From: JAAXGI01 sp965206975
GTDB taxonomy: Bacteria; Gemmatimonadota; Gemmatimonadetes; Longimicrobiales; Gaopeijiaceae
Reading direction: 5' to 3'
Assembly (NCBI GenBank): GCA_965206975.1
Contig: OZ242253.1
Coordinates: forward strand, 1,488,001-1,552,000
Length of the DNA: 64,000 nucleotides
A program made the translations under genes and the position numbers. Positions 1-9,077 of the stretch are shown here, in pieces (position 1 is the stretch's first letter; every line of letters starts with the position of its first letter). The notes under the pieces are model-generated. The model ran no database searches. It was not told the origin of the DNA and saw only the letters and a program-made list of their open reading frames with translations.

Positions 1-607
1 CAAGCTTCCTCCCCGTAGCGCTCGTCTTCCGCTTCGTCCACCGCCTCGGCTTTCTCCAGCAACCCCTTGATCTCCCCTCTCAGCCCCCGGATCTCCGCCT
101 CCAGCCCAGCCTCCTCCTTGACCATCCGGCCGTAGCTCATCGCCTTGCGCTTGCTCGCCTTCGCCCGAACCTTCGTCCCGTCCACCGACACCCTGCCAAG
201 CCCCGCCAGCCCCAAGGCCCGCGCGAGCATCACCACCTCCACGAACACCGCCCGGAAATCCCCGAGATGGCGCCTGCGGAACTCGCACAGCGTCCGGTGC
301 TTCGGGAAGTTCCCCGCCGCCAGCATCCGAAACGCAACATCCTCCTCCAGCTTCCTCGCCATCTTGCGCGACGAGAAGGTGCCCGTCGCATACGCGTAGA
401 TCAGCACCTTGACCATCATCCGCGGGTCGTACGGCGAGTTGCGCCGCCCGTCCCCCCGGTACCCCGCCCGTAGAACGCGCTCAGATCCACCGCGTCCGCC
501 AGGTCGCTCACATGCTGCGCCAAATGACCCTCCGACACCCACTCCCGAAGATCCGGAGGCAGCAGCAACATCTGCTCCGGATCGTACGGTCGAAACGTCG
601 TTCCCAT
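1..607 (-). pseudogene. IS1182-family transposase, 5' part, frameshifted, cut by window edge
   Basis: The reverse strand from 607 encodes a typical IS1182 N-terminus with FRPYDPEQMLLLPP followed by LREWVSEGHLA. The reading frame breaks near 450-465, where two extra bases follow the FYG codons. It then resumes in another frame with GRRNSPYDPRMMVKVLIY, TGTFSSRKMARKLEEDVAF, FPKHRTLCEFRRRHLGDF and VSVDGTKVRAKASKRKA, which includes the first DDE aspartate, before leaving the window. The family normally has about 450-500 residues, so the catalytic core lies outside. The element has inserted into the metallo-hydrolase gene that follows. The family call is certain; whether the frameshift is real or a sequencing error cannot be told. 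Confidence 0.88.
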
Positions 608-691
608 TCACCCCCCTCCGTGTGCCGCAAACCTCCCCAATGCCCTGCCACCAAAGATAGCCGCAGGGTTCTGCGGCGCAGACTCCTAGCC

Positions 692-1228
692 TTCCAAATC
701 TCACTCTACAACGGGAACGGCTGCGGCCGGGCGCTGCTCATGGGTGACCTCAGCTATCCCGTCATCCGACGGATCTTTGACCGCAGCGAGCCCGCGACCG
801 TCCAGTGGAACGCACTGCTCGCCCCCCATCATTGCTCCAAATCCGTCATGTACTGGAAGGACGACGGAGAGGAGGACGAGACGCTTAAGGACGACATCGT
901 TCGCGACCTCGGCAACGCTGCCCTCGACCCGGGATACGTGGTCTCGAGCTCTGAACCAGTGCCGGACAGAAACGATCCGGGCGACAACCCGCCGCACGCC
1001 AAGGCGAAGGCGCAGTACGAGCGAATCGTCCCGAACGAGTTCATCTGCACCCAGGAGCATCGGAACGAGAAGAACCCCGAGCCCATCATCTTCGAGGTCA
1101 GCCCGAACGGCTTCGCGTATGTCGGCGAGACCGAATCCAGCAAGTCGGTGGCCGACGTACTGAAGGCGGCCGGTGGCGCCGCCGTGGCACCAGCAACGGC
1201 GGTCGGGTTCGGTCGTGGCACTGAGTGA
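692..1228 (+). pseudogene. Metallo-beta-lactamase-fold hydrolase, C-terminal remnant
   Basis: Once the IS1182 end is passed, this frame reads ALLMGDLSYPVIRRIF, then LLAPHHCSKSVMYW, then a charged tail. GD and PHH are the late metal-binding motifs of ComEC-like metallo-beta-lactamase-fold enzymes. The first part of the domain, including the HxHxDH motif, is missing, so the insertion has decapitated the gene. Its stop overlaps the GTG start of the E2-E1-JAB-patatin gene by 11 bases, so the two were once translationally coupled and probably belong to one system. MBL-fold proteins are known neighbours of bacterial E1/E2/JAB loci. Enzymatic activity is very unlikely in this form. Without the N-terminus the exact subfamily cannot be named. 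Confidence 0.7.
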
Positions 1229-4200
1229 AGGCCAGCGCACCGCACTCGACCAGTTGCGACGGATCGCAGATACCGATCGATCGCCCGTTCGGATCATCGG
1301 GGTCGAGGAAAGCGCCGACCCCGGTGCCTCGTTAGTCGTCCACGTCACCCTCGATTGCACCGGTCACGAGCACGTCGAAGGCGGTCTGCGACTGCACGAC
1401 CGGGAAGGCATCACGCTGTGGATCCCGGCCGAATTCCCGTTCAGTCCGCCTGCGGCCTTCACCGCGCACACCCGGTTTCACGGGTTTAGCCACGTTCAGT
1501 GGGGGAACTGTCTGTGCCTGTACTCGTCTCCGGACACCCAGTGGAACCCGTCCCGTGGCATGTTCGGACTCGTGGCTCAGCTCGACGAGTGGCTTCGACG
1601 CGGCGCCCGAAACGAGCTCGATCATCCGGAAGGCCCCCTACATCCCCCCATCGCCTACACGGTCTCTTCGACAGCCATCTGCGTAAACGCCGATACGCCG
1701 GATCGCAGCCACTGGCCGTGGTTCGGCGCCGCCGTGCTAACGCGGACCAAACCCGACCTCCTCGAGGTCGACGCCTGGCAGCCGGTCTACACGGTGCCGA
1801 ACGATGTCTCGTTCGCACCAACCGTCTTGCTGGACTTCGAACTCCCGTACGAATATCCCCGAACCGTCCACCACCTGCTTCTATACCTTGAAATCAAGGG
1901 CGTCCCAAGCAGTCGCGTACTCGCGCACCTGATGCTGGCCTCCGAGCGCGTCTCCCAAGGTGCGCCGTTGTATGTCGGCATCGGCACCCCCTCGCGAGGG
2001 GTCGCCGGCGACCTCTCTCAGCGACGACAACACCTCACGTTTTGGGAAATCGAACCGTCTGACGTCACCAAGCTGCGCGATGCTTCCTTCGCCTGCGACA
2101 TTAGCAATCACTACAGGGGTCGCGAAACGCCTGAACAGATCCAGGCCCTGATCGACTCCGTGTGGGAGATCTTGATTAGTTGGCGGAGCGAAGCACGCGT
2201 GCGTTGGTGCCAAGTGTTTGAAAATCGGCCCGAGATCATTACGCGCCGAGACAAGGGCACGGCCGTTGACTGGTTTCACGGAAAACGCGTTGCACTCTGG
2301 GGCTGCGGAGCGATCGGCGGCCTCATTGCGGAGCACCTCGCGCGAGCCGGAGCCGGCGAACTCACGCTTTACGACCAAGCCCGCGTCACCCCCGGTGTAC
2401 TGGTGCGCCAGAACTTCTCCGCCATCGATACCAACGACGCCAAGGTCGAGGCACTCGCGCGGCGGCTGCACGCCGTCGCGCCCGGCCTCAAGGTGACGAC
2501 CAGGGCAGAGAATATCATTTCCCAGACACTGAACAGGTCAGACTGGGACGCCGACATCGATATCGTTATCGATGCGACCGCGTCGCTACGAGTGAGAAGC
2601 AAGCTTGAGGTCGTACTCAAGGACCACCAGCCGCGTGTCCCCGTCGCTGCGATCATGATCAGCCCCACAGCGCAGTACGCCGTCGCCGTTCTCGCGCCAC
2701 CCGGACACAAAGCTGGACCCCTCGACGTGCTTCGTCGTCTCGGCCTCACGGCCCTCAATCGACCTTGGCTGAGCAATTGGGCACATGCCTTCTGGACAAG
2801 CGACGCCAGCACAGCTCTCCGCCAGCCCGAACCGGGATGCTCCGATCCAACGTTCGTCGCCTCGCATGCCGACGTGGCCAGCTTTTCCGCCCGAGCACTG
2901 AATGCGTTGGCCGACCGACTAACCGAGCCCGGCGACACCGCCAGCGGCTTCCTCTTCTCCCAGTCGCCCGATCACGACCAACACGATATCCGGTATCGTC
3001 CCGACATTCGTTGGGTGGCCGACGGGATCGACTTCCGCATGTCGGCCAACGCGTGGCGGGACATGACCGGCTGGATTCGCGCCGGGGCACGCGAATGGTC
3101 TGCGGAACACGAAACCGGGGGATTGCTTTTCGGCGACTTCGACGAGACCCTCGGGATCGCGTGGATCACCAACGTCAGTGGACCACCGCGGGACAGCACG
3201 TTCTCCGCCAAGCTCTTCGTCTGCGGAACGGAGGGCACCAGCGACCTGTGCCAGGACTACAAAGACCGCACACACCGGATCGCGCGTTACGTCGGAACCT
3301 GGCACTCCCATCCCGTCAGCCCGGCAGAGCCCAGCCCGACGGATTACGTGGGCATCGGCACCATCTTCGCCACAGCAGAGGTGGACAGCGCGCATCAGTT
3401 GATGGTGATTGTCGGACATGCCGCTGGAGTGTGGCCGCAAATTGGGGCGTACGCGTTCGAGAAACGCGACTTGGTTGCACACCGCACCGGAATCGAAATG
3501 GCCATCAACGTCCGCGGTGGCTTGACAACGCCACCCCCGGTCGCCGCACTCGACAAGACCATCGGGTTGTCGCTGTCCGGAGGCGGATCACGTGCCGTCG
3601 CGTTTCATCTCGGCACTCTACGCGCGCTCGAAGACCTTAAGCTCCTTGATGAAGTAGACATAGTCTCAGGTGTCTCCGGCGGATCGGTCATGACCAGTCT
3701 GTTCGGCTATACCGAAGCCCCCTTCGCCGACATCGACGGCAACGCAGTCAAGTTCCTACGTCGCGGTTTGGTATGGCCCGCACTGAAGAAACTTCCCCAT
3801 CCCGCGCGCGCTCTGCCGCTGTTGTGGAACTTCCTCATTGTGACTCTGCCCACCCTAGCGACCGATTTGATAGCATGGATCGCTAGTTTCGCCAGGTCAC
3901 TCCTTCCCGCACCCGGCCCCGCCGTTGATGCCGTCTCGCGCGTTTCCTGGCCGCTCCGACGCCGGTACTCGCGCACACACGTCATCGCCGACGCCATCGC
4001 CGACGCGGTAGGCACGCAGAACTGCGATGCACCCACGCGCCAAGGCAAGTCGATCGTCTTCAACGCGTGCGAGCTTCGAACCGGGACCGCGTTCCGTATG
4101 AGCAACGAACGCTTCGGAAGCTGGAGATACGGTTGGGCACCCGCGAGTGAACTTCCAGTTGCCGATGCGGTGGCGGCCTCGGCTGCCTATCCTCCGTTCC

Positions 4201-4715
4201 TGCCGCCGTTCGAATGGATGCGGTCGTTCGAGCAACAGGGGAAAATATCGACGGATCGCGTCATTGTGACTGACGGCGGCGTCTTCGAGAACCTCGGGGT
4301 CAGCGTGATGGAACCGGGCCGAGATTCCCTACTCAGCGCAATCGCATACAACCCCGACATCATCATCGCGAGCGACGCCGGAGCCGGGCAATTTACTGGC
4401 GAGACGATGCCGCGCAGTTGGCCGAAGCGAATGACGAAGGTTGTATCTGCGGTCATGCGCAAGGTTCAAGATGCGACGAAGGCGCGCCTCCACGATCACG
4501 CTGAGTCCGGACGCATAGACGGCTTCATATACGCGGCTCTCGGCCAGATTGACCGTCGTATACCTCTTAAACCCGCCAACTGGGTGGATCGCGAGGAGGT
4601 AATCCACTACCCAACTGACTTCTCAGCGATGTCGGTGGAAAACATCAGGCGGCTCTCCGCACGCGGCCAAGCAATCACACGAGCATTAGTCACTCAGTAT
4701 TTGCTCAGCGACTGA
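1218..4715 (+). CDS. E2-E1-JAB-patatin fusion, predicted ubiquitin-like conjugation/phospholipase defence protein
   Basis: Residue numbers are from the GTG at 1218, chosen because it overlaps the upstream stop; 1165 residues. Residues 1-145 form an E2-like domain with WGNCLCLY, C100 being the likely thioester cysteine. Residues about 340-580 form a ThiF/E1 domain with GCGAIGG (361-367), YDQ, VRQNF and an E1-type CSDPTF motif (C541). Residues about 605-755 form a JAB/JAMM peptidase: E632 in HETGG, H696 and H698 in WHSHP, S706 and D709. Residues about 782-1130 form a patatin: GGGSR oxyanion loop (788-792), GVSGG with S820, and D1019 in DGG. A hydrophobic stretch lies near 866-898. E2-E1 plus JAB matches Cap2 plus Cap3 of type II CBASS, and patatin matches the CapV effector, but here all four are one chain. 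No CD-NTase is visible. The role is inferred: an anti-phage system coupling protein modification to membrane lipid cleavage. Confidence 0.88.
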   Translation, partial: ALSEGQRTALDQLRRIADTDRSPVRIIGVEESADPGASLVVHVTLDCTGHEHVEGGLRLHDREGITLWIPAEFPFSPPAAFTAHTRFHGFSHVQWGNCLCLYSSPDTQWNPSRGMFGLVAQLDEWLRRGARNELDHPEGPLHPPIAYTVSSTAICVNADTPDRSHWPWFGAAVLTRTKPDLLEVDAWQPVYTVPNDVSFAPTVLLDFELPYEYPRTVHHLLLYLEIKGVPSSRVLAHLMLASERVSQGAPLYVGIGTPSRGVAGDLSQRRQHLTFWEIEPSDVTKLRDASFACDISNHYRGRETPEQIQALIDSVWEILISWRSEARVRWCQVFENRPEIITRRDKGTAVDWFHGKRVALWGCGAIGGLIAEHLARAGAGELTLYDQARVTPGVLVRQNFSAIDTNDAKVEALARRLHAVAPGLKVTTRAENIISQTLNRSDWDADIDIVIDATASLRVRSKLEVVLKDHQPRVPVAAIMISPTAQYAVAVLAPPGHKAGPLDVLRRLGLTALNRPWLSNWAHAFWTSDASTALRQPEPGCSDPTFVASHADVASFSARALNALADRLTEPGDTASGFLFSQSPDHDQHDIRYRPDIRWVADGIDFRMSANAWRDMTGWIRAGAREWSAEHETGGLLFGDFDETLGIAWITNVSGPPRDSTFSAKLFVCGTEGTSDLCQDYKDRTHRIARYVGTWHSHPVSPAEPSPTDYVGIGTIFATAEVDSAHQLMVIVGHAAGVWPQIGAYAFEKRDLVAHRTGIEMAINVRGGLTTPPPVAALDKTIGLSLSGGGSRAVAFHLGTLRALEDLKLLDEVDIVSGVSGGSVMTSLFGYTEAPFADIDGNAVKFLRRGLVWPALKKLPHPARALPLLWNFLIVTLPTLATDLIAWIASFARSLLPAPGPAVDAVSRVSWPLRRRYSRTHVIADAIADAVGTQNCDAPTRQGKSIVFNACELRTGTAFRMSNERFGSWRYGWAPASELPVADAVAASAAYPPFLPPFEWMRSFEQQGKISTDRVIVTDGGVFENLGVSVMEPGRDSLLSAIAYNPDIIIASDAGAGQFTGETMPRSWPKRMTKVVSAVMRKVQDATKARLHDHAESGRIDGFIYAALGQIDRRIPLKPANWVDREEVIHYPTDFSAMSVENIRRLSARGQAITRALVTQYLLSD

Positions 4716-4732
4716 CAGCGCCATGGGAGGGG

Positions 4733-4882
4733 GTGGCCGTAGGCCACGACCCGAGCTGGGGCGCCGCCTAAGTCGAGGTTTGGGTCGCGGCCCTCAAGGA
4801 GGATCCCAGGGAGATCCGCCGAGCCGCGGCCGACGCACTGAAGATCTCCGACTTCGTACTGGCCCGAAAGCCGCAAGCGTGA
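4733..4882 (+). pseudogene. ArdC antirestriction protein, C-terminal fragment
   Basis: Fifty codons reproduce the end of the intact ArdC at 22514-23548: GHDPSWGAA, then VWVAALKEDPREIRRAAAD, then KISDFVLAR. One codon has become TAA (TAC in the intact copy), and there is no N-terminus or HELGH motif. It begins 17 bases after the stop of the fusion gene. It looks like debris from a recombination event that brought conjugative-element DNA next to the defence gene. It cannot be functional. Confidence 0.82.
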
Positions 4883-4945
4883 AGCCGTTCATCTTCTCGT
4901 AAGCCTTCTCTCCTTAGATCTTCCGCACTGGCTGCAGCCTCTTCA

Positions 4946-7327
4946 TCAGTTGCCACCTTGGAGCCGACGAATTCTCTGTCTCTCCACCTCGAGCACCTGA
5001 TCCTTGACCTTCAACACCTCCTTAATGCTTGTCCCGAACTTCCGCCGCTTCCGCTCCAGAGCTAACAGTGCTCGACGCCACTGCTCGGATCGCTCGCCCT
5101 TGGGCTTCCGTGTGCCATCCAACAGATGGGCACTGATCATCAACGCGGCGACGACTCGGGGGGTTTCGGCTTGCCGGACCATGTCGTTGAAGACCTCCAC
5201 CCAATCTTCGCACCCGAGGTTAGTGTAGAGACTGGCGATCAGGTACCTCTCCTCCTCAGTCAATTGAGGCTCATCCAGTAGGCTGCGGATCTGCTGCTCC
5301 AGCCATGGGACGCCGACGGAGATGAAGAGGGTGTGTTCCGTACCGACAAGGGCCACCACGTTGCCAATATTGCCGAACTGCGCCACGGCTTCGGCGCCCA
5401 AGAGGTCTGCTGAGATCCCGGCTGCTCGCACTGTGGTATGGAGCACGTCTCGGCGTGGCTTATGGTCGCTGAACTCACTGTTGGAGAGGATGCGACCAAG
5501 GAGGTAGGCTCCGTAGAGGAAGTCCTCACCATTGCCGACATTGAGTTGATCACGTTCCTTCTCGACTCGGGCATTGAGTCGCACCAAGAGCTCAGAGTTT
5601 CTTCGGCGAAGGCCAGCCGCAAAGACCAGAGTGTGCCCCCACTTACGGTGAAAGAGCTTTGCGTCGAAAAAGTCCTCGAAACCACTGCCTCGGCCATGCA
5701 GGTGGTGTGCCGCGAAGAAATCTCGGAAAGCGGTCCGATAGAATTGGACCTCCTCGCCCCGCTGCAGGAGAACCCCTGCGTCGATGAGTTCTTGGATAGC
5801 TCTCTGAGATTTGTCCTTTTCACCGAGGCGAGTGTATATGCTTGCCATCGCGGTCTCGGCGTCCACTAGGCCGATCGACTCGAGACCCTCTTCGACCATC
5901 CTGAAGGCGAGCTCGCCGAGGAGATCCTGCTTCCGCGCCCAATCTACCTCGAAGGGTAGGTCCATTTCGTCCGCATAGCGGCCGAGCCGAATAACCATGT
6001 AACGATCGACCGCATCCGCAGTGTTCGTGATGAACTTCCGCTCTTTCTCATAGAGCATCACGCCAATGATCGCCGGGATCGGGCTACCCGGTAGCTGAAG
6101 CGCCTCCCGCACCCTACCGACTAGCCGCTCGGCAACGTCCTCCCACTTCACCAGGTCCTTGGTCCAATTGCGTACAAGCGTTTTCACCTGGCGTTGATCG
6201 AACGATTGGATCGTGAACTGTTGCAGCGCGTCGAAATATCGTGGTTGGAGAAAATCGTCGGGTCGCCCAGTTACAATCACTGTTGCTTCGCGGGTTTCGG
6301 CCGTGATATTCACGACTTCAGCGAGGGTAGCCTTGGCATCCTCATCCGGTAATTCGCTGAAACCATCTAGCAGGATGAGATAGTCTGCGAGGCTCCCGGA
6401 TTGACGGACTGTCTCTGCTCGGCGCTCTGCGCCTGCCTCGGTTAAGGCGCTTACGGTGGCATCGAGCAGGTCGGATTTTCTCAGGACCTTATGTGCCCGC
6501 AAGAAGACCGGAATGCGAAGAGGCTCGCTAGCATCAGTCACCTCGAGGATCCCAGTCGCCTGGGCTAGACCGATCATTCGGAGGATGGCGGTCTTGCCCT
6601 CGTCCTGCTCACCGATGATGACGGCACTGGCGTCCGTGTCTCCAAGCTCGAGCGCGGGAAGCGCACCTGGTCCGCCTCGGTGTCTTTCATCGTCGCCTAG
6701 GGTGGGATCGATTCTCCGACGCAGGAATGGTTCAACAAAGACGTCTGAGAGGGTGTGCTTGGCGACCCCGGCAATCTGATCCAACGAATCCAAGGTCTCC
6801 GCCTCCAGCATGACCGCCTTCAGATAGTCGGCGAGTTCCGCATCACCCGTTTGCAACACTTCCGGAAGATGGAGTTTGGCCAGCCGCACGATCTCAGAGA
6901 GGTCCCAGAACTCGACCGGAACAGGATTGAGTCTCCGTGCGATTTCATCTCTCGCCGTCCCGCTAATTCTCCCGTTAGTGGCGACCAAGAAGTAGTCCAT
7001 GTGGTATTCGCCAGCCGGGGGCGTCGACACCGGATGTTTGAAAATCTTGGCCAGCTCGAGCTGATCAATGATAGTCTTCACGGTGTGCTTTCCGCTCCCG
7101 CCCCCGGAGATGTTACCACGTTTGAGCTGGAGGCCATACCAGTTTGTTCGGACACCGTCTTTGGAGGCGAAAATGATGTCGAGACCGCGCTCGTTCACGC
7201 CATGAACGTCGGTGATCTGACTTACGTCAGGATTCCTCCTCAGAATGGGCAGTAGCACTTTTTGACGTAGGTCATCCTCAGAGAGTGTCTGTAGCTTTTC
7301 CGAGAACGGGCTGCTCGTAGTGGTCAT
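4946..7327 (-). CDS. NACHT/STAND ATPase with N-terminal restriction-endonuclease-like domain
   Basis: 793 residues. Residues about 10-160 look like an Mrr-type PD-(D/E)xK nuclease: GLDIIF (D50) then GLQLKRG (Q67, K69). Residues about 195-520 are a STAND NTPase: Walker A GEQDEGKT at 239-246, Walker B LILLDG with D321, and VTGRPDD as sensor. A winged-helix NACHT end with FRDFFAAHHL follows. The C-terminal 200 residues are probably the phage-sensing repeat region. Nuclease-NACHT proteins of this build act in abortive infection in the bNACHT/Avs groups: recognition of a phage product releases the nuclease. The ATG lies about 45 bases from the end of an IS256-type element, so its native promoter is probably displaced. 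It may once have followed the membrane protein at 8559-9077, which is on the same strand beyond the element. No frameshift is seen. The target is unknown. Confidence 0.82.
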   Translation of the reverse strand: MTTTSSPFSEKLQTLSEDDLRQKVLLPILRRNPDVSQITDVHGVNERGLDIIFASKDGVRTNWYGLQLKRGNISGGGSGKHTVKTIIDQLELAKIFKHPVSTPPAGEYHMDYFLVATNGRISGTARDEIARRLNPVPVEFWDLSEIVRLAKLHLPEVLQTGDAELADYLKAVMLEAETLDSLDQIAGVAKHTLSDVFVEPFLRRRIDPTLGDDERHRGGPGALPALELGDTDASAVIIGEQDEGKTAILRMIGLAQATGILEVTDASEPLRIPVFLRAHKVLRKSDLLDATVSALTEAGAERRAETVRQSGSLADYLILLDGFSELPDEDAKATLAEVVNITAETREATVIVTGRPDDFLQPRYFDALQQFTIQSFDQRQVKTLVRNWTKDLVKWEDVAERLVGRVREALQLPGSPIPAIIGVMLYEKERKFITNTADAVDRYMVIRLGRYADEMDLPFEVDWARKQDLLGELAFRMVEEGLESIGLVDAETAMASIYTRLGEKDKSQRAIQELIDAGVLLQRGEEVQFYRTAFRDFFAAHHLHGRGSGFEDFFDAKLFHRKWGHTLVFAAGLRRRNSELLVRLNARVEKERDQLNVGNGEDFLYGAYLLGRILSNSEFSDHKPRRDVLHTTVRAAGISADLLGAEAVAQFGNIGNVVALVGTEHTLFISVGVPWLEQQIRSLLDEPQLTEEERYLIASLYTNLGCEDWVEVFNDMVRQAETPRVVAALMISAHLLDGTRKPKGERSEQWRRALLALERKRRKFGTSIKEVLKVKDQVLEVERQRIRRLQGGN

Positions 7328-7370
7328 AGATCGAAGGCGTCCCAGAAATAGTTGGAGGTTCCCTGGAAGG

Positions 7371-8573
7371 GGAAGCTAGAGTCAATCCCAAAGCTAGTTG
7401 AAACTCGAGTGACCTCGGGACGCTCAGGCTGCGGCATGAGTCTGGCTATCGGGATGGATGATCCCGAGTTCCTTCTGAATCGCGGCACGGAGCGACGGGA
7501 GGTGGCGATAGCCGAGTAGCCTCCTGAGCCGAGGCTCGATGTCGATGAGCGCGGCGGCGAGCCAGCGCTGCTTATGGTTCGAGTTTCTCCATCGGTCGAC
7601 TCTCGCACAGCGCTGTTCGTCTTTAGCGTTCACGGATTCGAGAACGTTGGTCGTCTTCAGCGAACGGCCAACCAGCGGGAACACGCCGAGGCGATGCAGG
7701 GTCAACGTCTCCTCGAACCCTTCGTCCAGGCTCGCAACCGCCGACTGGTTGAGCTCGTCCAGCTCAGCCCGCATCGCTTTCAGGTCCCGCTTCGCCTCCT
7801 CGTAGGTGGGCCGCTCGTAGGCTCGCTGCAGACGTCCACGCCAGGCCTTCTGCTCGGTGCGTGGCAGGTACGAGACCACATTCTCTCGCTTGTGCCATTG
7901 GCAGCGCTGGATAAGCACCTGGCCCCGGAACACCGTCGTCACTGCCGACTTCAGCCCCTTGGCGCCGTCGATCACGACCAGCGCTCCGGCCGACAGATCG
8001 AGTCCCCGATCCTTCAGGGAGCGCAGAAAGCTCGTGATCACCCGGGCGTTCTCCGTTTCCGTCTGCACGAATCCCGCAAACACCTTGTCTCCCCCCATCG
8101 TCACGGCTAACGCGACGACGATTTCGTCATTGGCAAACGTCTTGCCGTCCAGGAAGAGCGCCACGATGTCGAGCTCCGTAAGCTCACGTTCCTGAAACGC
8201 CTTCAGCTGCCTGGCGGTCGCCTTCTTGAACTCCCGCGACACCGTCGACTTCGACAGCCCGATCGCCCCCGGCACTGCCTCCACCGCGGCCTCGTAGTCA
8301 CGACACGAGATCCCAAGCAGGAACCTTGCGGAACAACCCCTCGTCCACCTCGCCCGCCGCCCAGTGCAAGCGCTCGTACGACTCCAGACGCGCCTCTCCC
8401 TCCAGACCTCGCACCCGAGGGACCCGGACCGGATGACGCTGCCCACCCAGGCTGTGGCACTCTCTCCATTGGTGGCCTCCTTCCTCTCATGGTTCGGTGT
8501 TGTGTTCCTCACACCCACCTTACCCGAGGTCGGAGGTCACTTCAAATTCCAACTAAACTTAGGACACCCTCCC
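7371..8573. mobile_element. IS256-family insertion sequence with imperfect terminal inverted repeats
   Basis: The left end near 7377-7415 reads AAGCTAGTTGAAAC, then GAGTGACCTCG. The reverse complement of the right end near 8540-8573 reads AAGTTTAGTTGGAATTTGA, then AGTGACCTCC. These are imperfect inverted copies at the right distance for a single-transposase element of about 1.2 kb. The element sits between two same-strand genes, the membrane protein and the NACHT ATPase, and supplies the last few codons of the membrane protein. Ends are estimated to within about 10 bases, and no target duplication was identified. Confidence 0.7.
7424..8518 (-). pseudogene. IS256-family (Mutator-type) transposase, frameshifted
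   Basis: The C-terminal 290 codons are a clear Mutator-type transposase. LLGISCRDYEAA and AIGLSKSTVSREFKK are followed by the DDE residues in LFLDGKTF, VVIDGAKGL and NVLESVNAK, plus the family motif CQWHKREN. The N-terminal part is in another frame, where EARLESYERL and AAGEVDEGLFRKV are found. The frames switch at about 8310, where one additional C follows the RKV codons. As read the transposase cannot be made without a frameshift, so the copy is probably inactive unless the extra base is a sequencing error. Confidence 0.82.
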
Positions 8574-9077
8574 CCCTATCTGATCAAGGATAGTGAGGAC
8601 TGGCGGTATGCCGCGAGCAATGACCAGCATCGTGACGCCCAAGGAGAACGCTCCTCGCTGTATCGTTGCCTTGTGGACGAGCTTCTCTTCAATAGGTTTA
8701 GTTGCTTCTTCGATCTGATTTATGTTCTCTTGCACCTGAAATATAGCATCTGAGCGCGAAAGTGTCTCATTCAAGAACTCCGTCTCGTCAATGTCCGGGT
8801 TGCGCTTCAGATGCGTGAGAACCCCGAGTTGCTCTGACTTCATACCAAGTAGCTTGTAGATGTGCGGGATGTCCTCCAATCTAGTCACCCCTGCAAGTCC
8901 CGATACGAGCAGTGTTCCCCAAGCTGCCAATTCGGCTAAGTCGGCCCAGACGAAATTTCCGAACTCTGCTGTTTGCGCGGCCAATCCGAGTATGGCGAAG
9001 GCCAGTGCGACCAAGTAGAACTCGAACTTCTCTTGGAAGCGTTGGCCAGCTTGGGTGTTCGGATCTGGAGCAGTCAT
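8559..9077 (-). CDS. Small predicted membrane protein, C-terminus altered by IS256 insertion
   Basis: The start is ATG at 9077, with AGGAGGA a few bases upstream, giving 172 residues. Two or three membrane segments are visible: FYLVALAFAILGLAAQ, then LAAWGTLLVSGLAG, and near the end VTMLVIARGIPPVLTIL. A polar, Glu-rich central stretch (about residues 75-130) could form a coiled coil. The last few codons and the stop fall inside the terminal repeat of the IS element, so the natural C-terminus has been replaced. I do not recognise the family. It is on the same strand as the NACHT gene beyond the IS, so it could have been a membrane partner in the same defence operon (inference). Base composition is AT-richer than the conjugation genes to its right. 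Confidence 0.6.
   Translation of the reverse strand: MTAPDPNTQAGQRFQEKFEFYLVALAFAILGLAAQTAEFGNFVWADLAELAAWGTLLVSGLAGVTRLEDIPHIYKLLGMKSEQLGVLTHLKRNPDIDETEFLNETLSRSDAIFQVQENINQIEEATKPIEEKLVHKATIQRGAFSLGVTMLVIARGIPPVLTILDQIGGRVS

Noticed and set aside
512..691. Forward reading frame joined upstream to the MBL remnant
   Set aside because: It lies antisense to the IS1182 transposase start and has no MBL-like sequence; only the part after the IS end is meaningful.
1218..4715. Calling the locus a standard type II CBASS
   Set aside because: No CD-NTase gene is visible and the domains are fused; the upstream neighbour is an MBL-fold remnant. CBASS kinship of the parts is plausible, but membership is not shown.
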